Assembly: GCA_020425885.1 (NCBI GenBank)
Contig: JAGQRA010000617.1
Span: 1-7,298, forward strand
Reading direction: 5' to 3'
DNA: 7,298 nucleotides
Source of the DNA: Planctomycetota bacterium
Lineage (GTDB): Bacteria > Planctomycetota > UBA1135 > UBA2386
Positions 6,101 to 7,298 of this stretch are shown here, one piece after another. A model generated the notes under the pieces. It was not told the origin of the DNA, did not search any database, and was given only the letters and a program-made list of their open reading frames with translations. Position numbers and translations under genes: made by a program. Each line of letters starts with the position of its first letter. Within the stretch, counting starts at the first letter, position 1.

Positions 6101-6640
6101 AGCGCCGACGACTCGCCGTTCGGCGGTCGGCCGTTCTCGACGTTGCTGTGGTCTGGCGATCGCGGTGACTCCTGGCACATCGGCAACGGCGTCAAGGTCG
6201 ATACCACCGAGGCGCAGCTGGTCGAACTCGCCGGCGGCGAGCTCATGATCAACTGCCGCGACAATCGTCGCGGTTCGCGTTCGGTCTACACCACGCGTGA
6301 TCTCGGCAAGACCTGGCAGGTCCATGCCACGTCGCGCAGCGCGCTGCCGGAGCCGGTCTGCATGGCGAGCCTGATCCGTCTCGAGCACGAACAGCTCGGG
6401 CCGTTGCTGCTGTTCTCCAATCCGGCCAGCCGCGACGGCCGCCGCGACATGTCGCTCGCGCTGAGCCGCGACGAGGGTCGGTCGTGGCCCATGCGCTGGC
6501 ACACGCTCTACGATCAGCGCGCCGGCTTCGGCTACTCGTGCCTGACCCGCATCGACGACGATCACGTCGGGGTGCTCTACGAAGGCACCCGCGAGCTCTT
6601 CTTCCTGCGGTTCTCGCTTCGCGAGCTGCTCGATCGCTGA
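3101..6640 (+). CDS. Exported fusion of sialate O-acetylesterase and exo-alpha-sialidase (1179 aa)
   Basis: This bifunctional enzyme is predicted to remove O-acetyl esters from sialic acids and hydrolyse terminal alpha-sialosides. A long Arg-rich signal peptide (1 to about 43, hydrophobic core about 20-36) implies export; no lipobox is seen. Domains in order: an SGNH esterase (about 48-535) with LFGDHMVLQRDRPV (54-67), GQSNM and nucleophile Ser144, NAIGGVPIETYL (238-249), WYQGESN (324-330) and DVHP with Asp409/His411; a jelly-roll-like, possibly carbohydrate-binding module (about 545-687, containing LSFWAERW); a BNR-associated N-terminal domain (about 700-812); and a GH33-type six-bladed propeller (about 824-1176). 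The propeller has YRIP (841-844, Arg842 of the Arg triad), a likely acid/base Asp867, Asp boxes ending at Trp886, 960, 1025, 1072 and 1129, Glu1037, and nucleophile Tyr1145 in GYSCL with its partner in LYEG. All expected catalytic residues seem present. ATG at 3101 is chosen for the adjoining -10. Function confidence is high; substrate details are inference. Confidence 0.95.
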   Translation: MSSRVRGRSSVSVAGRGPGELLAALLAIATAANALVAQTSAAAQSKSRLVLPPLFGDHMVLQRDRPVTVRGHAAAGARIDVTFGDCAATATAAADGVWQVELEAMPAESAGRELAVRATLDQGTDEIVLRDVVCGDVWLCAGQSNMRWRVHQAAEAEEMLEGADVPQLRLLDFEGSLYPDRTAYERDFLRQLTPANYYATTGWARSSSATARTFSAVAFAFGRRLALDLGVPIGLVHNAIGGVPIETYLPSTGDCVDPTVREVMRSWLVDPRYPAWCVERANENLAAWLRDPVGDRPGHPFTPSFLYAAGIEPMRGFPLRGVLWYQGESNATSTASGPAADKELAKAGLVSLIRSLRAAWNDPGLPFYFVQLPGIDRDWSLFRELQSEVAREVPGTGMAVTIDLGHPTDVHPRRKLPVGERLARLALAGIHGRDIEPCGPTYRDHERQGNRLRVRFDHAAGLRTVDGKPVRGFEVAGEDRVFAVAQAVIVGTDILVGSPAVAQPVAVRYAFARNPDGNLGNGALLPAAPFRTDRWRDATAARFSAACSFESEAIGELSRFEHEIGRFEAKAGHAEITAQYARTGRQCLHLFGGGDRQLNFVPKHADGSQLSFWAERWTARQPFEFRIEVRRHGNWSEVYDGGREIRVGARLLSQVNVELPAGTSAVRFRCSSPPNSGVLIDDLELAPARPIRVLDAAHASWTAPAMHGRDDNPVTKVLITTAGSSHPLAMTRVQLEIPASVRLSDIAMVQVRGGGESPFATPRPPARSMVFEGKMPLVPGDNELVIAVELAAGAALDDRVMVTCAELGFSDRSTVRPVGRPTAQRVGVAVRTAGTDGVHTYRIPGLATTNAGTLIAVYDNRYRGAGDLPGDIDIGMSRSTDGGRTWLPMRVIMDMGKDPAWSFDGIGDPAVLVDRVTGVIWVAATWSHGNRSWNGSGPGLGPQETGQLMMTRSEDDGVTWSPPINVTRQVKDPAWRFVLVGPGKGITLRDGTLVFAAQYRSADDSPFGGRPFSTLLWSGDRGDSWHIGNGVKVDTTEAQLVELAGGELMINCRDNRRGSRSVYTTRDLGKTWQVHATSRSALPEPVCMASLIRLEHEQLGPLLLFSNPASRDGRRDMSLALSRDEGRSWPMRWHTLYDQRAGFGYSCLTRIDDDHVGVLYEGTRELFFLRFSLRELLDR
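5788..6025 (+). repeat. 16-bp direct repeat within the sialidase propeller
   Basis: CAAGGACCCGGCGTGG occurs at 5788-5803 and again, identically and in the same frame, at 6010-6025. The copies encode KDPAW in KDPAWSF (897-903) and KDPAWRF (971-977). They sit at equivalent points of neighbouring propeller blades, so the similarity may simply reflect conserved blade residues with the same preferred codons. Confidence 0.6.
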
Positions 6641-6655
6641 GTCGTCGAAGCGATC
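6632..6655. terminator. Stem-loop over the sialidase stop, between convergent genes
   Basis: GATCGCT (6632-6638) and AGCGATC (6649-6655) form a perfect 7-bp inverted repeat with a 10-base loop. The first arm ends on the T of the TGA stop codon (6638-6640). It lies between the convergent sialidase and HEAT-repeat genes. There is no T-tract on either strand. It may end or protect transcripts in both directions; the shorter stem makes it weaker than the one at 994-1020. Confidence 0.35.
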
Positions 6656-6666
6656 TCCGTGCCTGC

Positions 6667-7179
6667 CTAGAGGATGTCGAGGATGCCGCTGGTGCCGTCG
6701 TTCATGGCCTCGACGGCGGCGCGGTAGTTGAAGCCCTCGGCGACCTTGGCGTTCCACCGCGCGGTCTCCTTGTCGGTGATGCCGCCGAGCGCGGCGGCGG
6801 CGAAGGCCCGCGACAGCTGGGTCACCTGCTCGTTGGCCAGGGCTCCCAGCAGCGGTTGGATCGAGCGGCGATCGCCGACCAGGCCGATGCCCATGGCGAT
6901 CGCCGAGAGGCGTGCCATGTTGGAGTTGTCGTCGTCGTCGAGCATCTGGTGCAGGTCGACGGTGGCCTGACGGTCGTCGAGGTGGGCCAGGGCGAGCGCC
7001 GACTGGCGCAGCAGGTAGGGCCGGCGGATCGACAGCCTCATCACCTCGCGAAGGGTCGGTGCGGAACTGGCGTCGCGCAGCAGGCCGAGGCCGACACAGA
7101 GGTAGCCGGCGAGCTCGATGCGGCTCAGGGAGCGCTTCAGCAGTTCGCGGATCGGTTCCGCGGCCGGCTCGTAGCCCAA
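6667..7179 (-). CDS. HEAT-repeat protein, probably a 5'-truncated C-terminal fragment (170 aa)
   Basis: Four HEAT-type helical pairs of about 33-35 residues are visible: about 1-37, 38-72, 73-104 and 105-137. Each has the pattern of a first helix (such as PIRELLKRSL or IQPLLGAL) and a second helix rich in Ala and Leu (QSALALAHLDDR, LSAIAMGIGLVGDRR, AFAAAALGGITDK). HEAT arrays serve protein-protein contacts; no enzymatic role is indicated. The ending (WNAKVAEGFNYRAAVEAMND...GILDIL) resembles the C-terminus of longer planctomycete HEAT proteins from memory. The only start ahead of the repeats is a TTG at 7179 without a ribosome-binding site. The same frame stays open upstream to a TAG at 7240-7242 and still reads repeat-like for a few residues (QLLRKLGYEP). 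I infer that the 5' part has been lost and that this may be a pseudogene. It converges on the sialidase gene, with 26 bp between the two reading frames. Confidence 0.7.
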   Translation of the reverse strand: MGYEPAAEPIRELLKRSLSRIELAGYLCVGLGLLRDASSAPTLREVMRLSIRRPYLLRQSALALAHLDDRQATVDLHQMLDDDDNSNMARLSAIAMGIGLVGDRRSIQPLLGALANEQVTQLSRAFAAAALGGITDKETARWNAKVAEGFNYRAAVEAMNDGTSGILDIL

Positions 7180-7212
7180 CTTCCGCAGTAGCTGGGCAGG
7201 TCGGACTGGAAA

Positions 7213-7237
7213 CCAACGACTTAGGTCATTTGGTTGG
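7213..7237. other. Stem-loop in the AT-richer junction at the right edge
   Basis: CCAACGAC (7213-7220), loop TTAG, then GTC (7225-7227), five unpaired bases and GTTGG (7233-7237) can form an 8-bp bulged hairpin. It lies between the end of the partial minus-strand gene (stop at 7240-7242) and the HEAT fragment, so it could be a weak terminator of the former; only TTT follows on the minus strand. The surrounding 47 bases are about 51% G+C, well below the rest of the window. Confidence 0.3.
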
Positions 7238-7239
7238 CA

Positions 7240-7298
7240 CTACACGACGGCGGCCTGGAGGGCCTTGGGGATTGCGAGCCGCCGCGGCAGTTCGATCC
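7240..7298 (-). CDS. C-terminal end of a gene running off the window (partial, 18 aa visible)
   Basis: On the minus strand the last 18 codons read IELPRRLAIPKALQAAVV followed by TAG (7242-7240). The rest lies beyond the right edge, so no family can be assigned. It is in the same frame as the HEAT fragment downstream, so the two could once have been one frame broken by this stop. However, the visible residues do not look like a HEAT repeat. The fragment is so short that it may not be coding. Confidence 0.3.
   Translation of the reverse strand, partial: IELPRRLAIPKALQAAVV

Noticed and set aside
5981..7216. A 411-codon minus-strand frame opposite the sialidase end and overlapping the HEAT fragment.
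   Set aside because: It runs through two better-supported genes in another frame and shows only Arg/Pro/Ala-rich composition.
7205..7240. An integron attC-like site (AAC...GTT arms).
   Set aside because: The arms do not fit RYYYAAC/GTTRRRY on either strand, and the hairpin is much shorter than an attC site.
7286..7298. GTTCGATCC at the window end matches the T-arm core of a tRNA.
   Set aside because: No anticodon stem-loop or acceptor stem could be fitted upstream, with or without a long variable arm. A 9-base match of this kind is expected by chance in a window this size. A tRNA mostly beyond the edge cannot be fully excluded.

Overview
The window is high-GC DNA with the habits of a planctomycete (Planctomycetota). 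This rests on an ECF sigma factor of the type expanded in that phylum, a large secreted sialidase/sialate O-acetylesterase, a HEAT-repeat protein with a C-terminal FNYRAA...GILDIL ending, several lipoproteins of no known family, and starts that mostly lack Shine-Dalgarno sequences. Genus and species cannot be named from the sequence.

Layout, left to right. (1) 76-1011 (+): a 311-aa predicted lipoprotein of unknown function, with a G-rich, potentially quadruplex-forming tract across its start. (2) 1025-2121 (-): a two-gene unit facing it. A 147-aa protein that seems to contain only sigma region 4 overlaps by ATGA a complete 218-aa ECF sigma factor. (3) 2122-2253: a 132-bp divergent intergenic region. 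(4) 2254-3018 (+): a possible 44-aa mini-lipoprotein, then a 199-aa lipoprotein with a short collagen-like Gly-X-Pro tract. (5) 3101-6640 (+): an 1179-aa exported enzyme fusing a sialate O-acetylesterase (SGNH hydrolase), a jelly-roll-like module, a BNR-associated domain and a five-Asp-box GH33-type sialidase. It has a plausible leaderless promoter. (6) 6667-7179 (-): the C-terminal part of a HEAT-repeat protein, probably missing its 5' end. (7) 7180-7298: a locally AT-richer junction and the last codons of a gene that runs off the window on the minus strand.

How the parts fit. The fused enzyme would remove O-acetyl groups from sialic acids and then release the sugars, outside the cytoplasm, which suggests host or environmental glycan scavenging. 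No sialic acid transporter or catabolic gene lies in the window, so the rest of the pathway must be elsewhere if it exists. The lipoproteins may be surface components, but nothing ties them functionally to the enzyme except position and strand. Whether the sigma pair controls the divergent lipoprotein genes is an open inference.

There are no rRNA genes, CRISPR arrays, complete insertion sequences or convincing tRNAs. The points most worth follow-up are the region-4-only protein coupled to the ECF sigma factor, the esterase-sialidase fusion, the collagen-like lipoprotein, and the broken-looking right edge.
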